Origin: Carboxydocella thermautotrophica
GTDB lineage: Bacteria > Bacillota > GCA-003054495 > Carboxydocellales > Carboxydocellaceae
Direction of reading: 5' to 3'
Length of the DNA stretch: 53,067 nt
Assembly (NCBI GenBank): GCA_003054495.1
Contig: CP028515.1
Coordinates: 1 to 53,067 of the forward strand
Shown: piece after piece, positions 51,764 to 53,067 of the stretch
Layout: every line of letters starts with the position of its first letter
Numbering within the stretch: the first letter of the stretch is position 1
Program-made: the position numbers and the translations under genes
Notes under the pieces: generated by a model
The model's database searches: none
What the model saw: the letters and a program-made list of their open reading frames with translations, nothing else
Told to the model about the DNA's origin: nothing

Positions 51764-51792
51764 CTAACCGTAAAAACGGTTGCCGGTTGTCT
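51764..51792. terminator. Terminator hairpin after the partition operon
   Basis: ACCGGCTAACCG/CGGTTGCCGGT is a copy of the hairpin at 49018-49048, followed rightward by TGTCTTATTT. It lies 25 bp past the partition partner gene and is intact on both strands. Confidence 0.65.
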
Positions 51793-51817
51793 TATTTCTA
51801 ACCAAGAGGAATAATAT

Positions 51818-52273
51818 TTACTTCCCCTGGTCCTTATACTTCTTCACTGCAAACCACAATGCCGCGTTGTAGAACTGGGTCTTAAACCCTTTGGGTTTGC
51901 CTTCAAAGATCTTATCCAGCTCAGCTTTCAGCTCATTTTCCAGCCAGATATTTTCCTGGCTGTGGGTTTCAACAAACTTGGCCCGTTTTGGCACTACGAA
52001 AAACCCGTCATTCTGTTCCGTTTGCTCCTGGACTTGTTCAACCTTTACCTCTGCTTCTTTCTTCTCCTGCTTCTGATTCTTTGCCTTTTTCTCTGCCTGT
52101 TCTTTTGGTGCCGGTTTTGGGGTTGCAGTTTTTTCTTGCTCTTTTTTCTTGGGCGGCTCTTGCTGTTTTAGTTCTTGCTTTTTGCTGTCTTCCTTTGGCT
52201 TTTTATCCTCAATCTCCTTGGGAGCCGTTGGAAACATCAGATCCAGATCATCCAAACCTTGTATCTTACTCAA
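51818..52273 (-). CDS. Partition partner protein, charged linker with small C-terminal domain
   Basis: About 151 residues from a TTG at 52273, where TTGAGTAA overlaps the parA stop; AAAGGAGG lies ahead of it. The middle (residues about 20-90) is Lys/Glu/Pro-rich and disordered (PPKKKEQEKTATPKPAPKEQ). The C-terminus (FVETHSQENIWLENELKAEL, DKIFEGKPKGFKTQFYNAAL) is compact and helical and could bind DNA. It has no ParB family motif, but its place directly after parA and translational coupling suggest the ParB role. An ATG at 52372 exists in this frame but overlaps parA. Confidence 0.6.
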   Translation of the reverse strand: MSKIQGLDDLDLMFPTAPKEIEDKKPKEDSKKQELKQQEPPKKKEQEKTATPKPAPKEQAEKKAKNQKQEKKEAEVKVEQVQEQTEQNDGFFVVPKRAKFVETHSQENIWLENELKAELDKIFEGKPKGFKTQFYNAALWFAVKKYKDQGK

Positions 52274-53057
52274 GGTCGAAAACCTCCTTTGCCAGGGTTC
52301 TGTACTGCTGCACCAGCTCGTTTTTCTCAAACACCAGCACCGATGGCAGGCCCCTTCCCGGCGCCTCAGCATGCTTAACGCATTTGCTTATGGTGGTGTT
52401 ATACACCTTAATTCCGGCCCTTTCCCCTATCTGCCTTACTTTCTGCATTACTTCAGCCGACAGGTTGGTCCTGGCGTCAAACAGGGTACCAAAGATACCT
52501 TTTACTTTAAGCCCGGGGTTACCCTTTTTGGTCCGCTCGATGTTTTCCAGCAACAGCCTTAGTCCGGTAAGGGAGAATATATCGCAACCCAGAGGTATCA
52601 GTACCGAATCCGACGCTATAAAAGCATTTATAGTGAGCATTCCCAGCGACGGCGGACAGTCTATAAATATATAATCATAATCATCCCGAATCGGTTGCAG
52701 TTTTTCTTTAAGTTTGAAGGTCAAGTCAGCGATAGTATAACCTTCGCTCATCAGCCGGTAAAACTTCATTTCTGCGGCATACAGATTCTCATGGCTGAAA
52801 ATAATGTCTATTCCCGATTTGGTCTCTTTTATCAGATCTGAGTAATCAATCTCATCCTCGAACAAGAAGTTATATACGGACTTCCCTTCTGCAGTTATCG
52901 GGTTTATGCCCAATGCATAAGAAAGATTCGCCTGGGGATCAATGTCAATTACAAGTACTTTCTTGCCGTACTGGACCAGTACAGCGGCTAAATTAGCCGT
53001 TGATGTTGATTTGGCCACCCCGCCCTTTTGCATGGCCACACTGATTACCTCGGCCAC
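52266..53057 (-). CDS. parA: ParA/Soj-type partition ATPase
   Basis: A 263-residue protein. The deviant Walker A is QKGGVAKST (normally KGGVGKT), Walker A' is VLVIDIDPQANLS, and Walker B is YDYIFIDCPPSLG. It positions plasmid copies using ATP and its partner protein. The GTG start is 10 bases from the window end; the ribosome site would be supplied by the window start (AGGGGGG) if the plasmid is circular. The last codons overlap the partner gene. Confidence 0.9.
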   Translation of the reverse strand: MAEVISVAMQKGGVAKSTSTANLAAVLVQYGKKVLVIDIDPQANLSYALGINPITAEGKSVYNFLFEDEIDYSDLIKETKSGIDIIFSHENLYAAEMKFYRLMSEGYTIADLTFKLKEKLQPIRDDYDYIFIDCPPSLGMLTINAFIASDSVLIPLGCDIFSLTGLRLLLENIERTKKGNPGLKVKGIFGTLFDARTNLSAEVMQKVRQIGERAGIKVYNTTISKCVKHAEAPGRGLPSVLVFEKNELVQQYRTLAKEVFDLE

Positions 53058-53067
53058 AGCCTAATCC

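Noticed and set aside
51567-51767. 66-residue rightward frame containing [20 protein letters not shown]
   Set aside because: This is the reverse complement of the group II intron domain I; the same spurious protein is often annotated over such sequence.
51988-52674. 228-residue rightward frame over parA and its partner
   Set aside because: Antisense to parA, whose ATPase motifs are clear; composition is typical of a shadow frame.
1-53067. tRNA or rRNA genes
   Set aside because: No cloverleaf or ribosomal RNA sequence was recognised on either strand by eye; a dedicated search was not possible.

Overview
The window looks like most or all of a roughly 53 kb conjugative plasmid of a monoderm, moderately low-GC Clostridia-type Firmicute. 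Signs of this are strong AGGAGG-type ribosome sites, frequent GTG/TTG starts, sigma-A promoters, lipoproteins, copper-amine-oxidase-N domains and a secretin-free Tad pilus. Peptococcaceae-like is only an impression. Joining the last bases (ctaatcc) to the first (ccccctaa) would give parA a good ribosome site, so the contig may be a closed circle. A ParA/partner pair, a primase-like replication protein, an iteron-like array and a transfer operon all fit a plasmid. No classical relaxase was recognised.

Layout. 1-361: cluster of GC-rich palindromes beside AT-rich repeats. 362-4157: RHH/coiled-coil protein, two small genes, a NYN-domain nuclease preceded by a hairpin-rich leader RNA, and an ArdC-like antirestriction protein. 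4158-10540: accessory block with three copies of a structured repeat (R1), bracketing an XRE-dynamin GTPase pair and a set of surface nuclease/zinc-finger lipoproteins. 10542-18628: LppM-like lipoprotein, tyrosine recombinase, a Gabija-like pair (OLD nuclease + UvrD helicase), a complete IS element and a truncated McrA-like nuclease. 18671-23516: coupling protein, Replic_Relax-like protein, iterons with a nested palindrome (candidate oriT/oriV), primase-like Rep, a candidate stand-alone structured RNA and a small gene. 23715-31002: type I restriction-modification locus with an extra degenerate methylase and a half-size specificity subunit. 31003-32850: gene remnants and a DUF3800 protein.

33126-48545 is one long leftward operon that interleaves conjugative type IV secretion genes (pilin, VirB6/TrbL-like, PrgI-like, VirB4-like, M23 peptidase) with a Tad pilus set (TadZ, TadA, TadB, TadC, Flp, two TadE-like pseudopilins, prepilin peptidase, CpaB-like). 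It starts at a consensus promoter with operator-like repeats next to a divergent RHH repressor gene. tadA is broken by a 13 bp tandem duplication whose loss would restore the frame. 48867-53067 holds a NERD protein, a secreted metallopeptidase-like protein, a group II intron 5' remnant and the partition genes.

The plasmid carries several defence or counter-defence functions (ArdC, Gabija-like, type I RM, XRE-dynamin, NYN nuclease, McrA-like remnant) around a hybrid transfer apparatus. The items most worth following are the Tad/T4SS operon with its frameshift switch, the R1 structured repeats, the two candidate RNAs at 2461-2615 and 22947-23177, and the XRE-dynamin pair.
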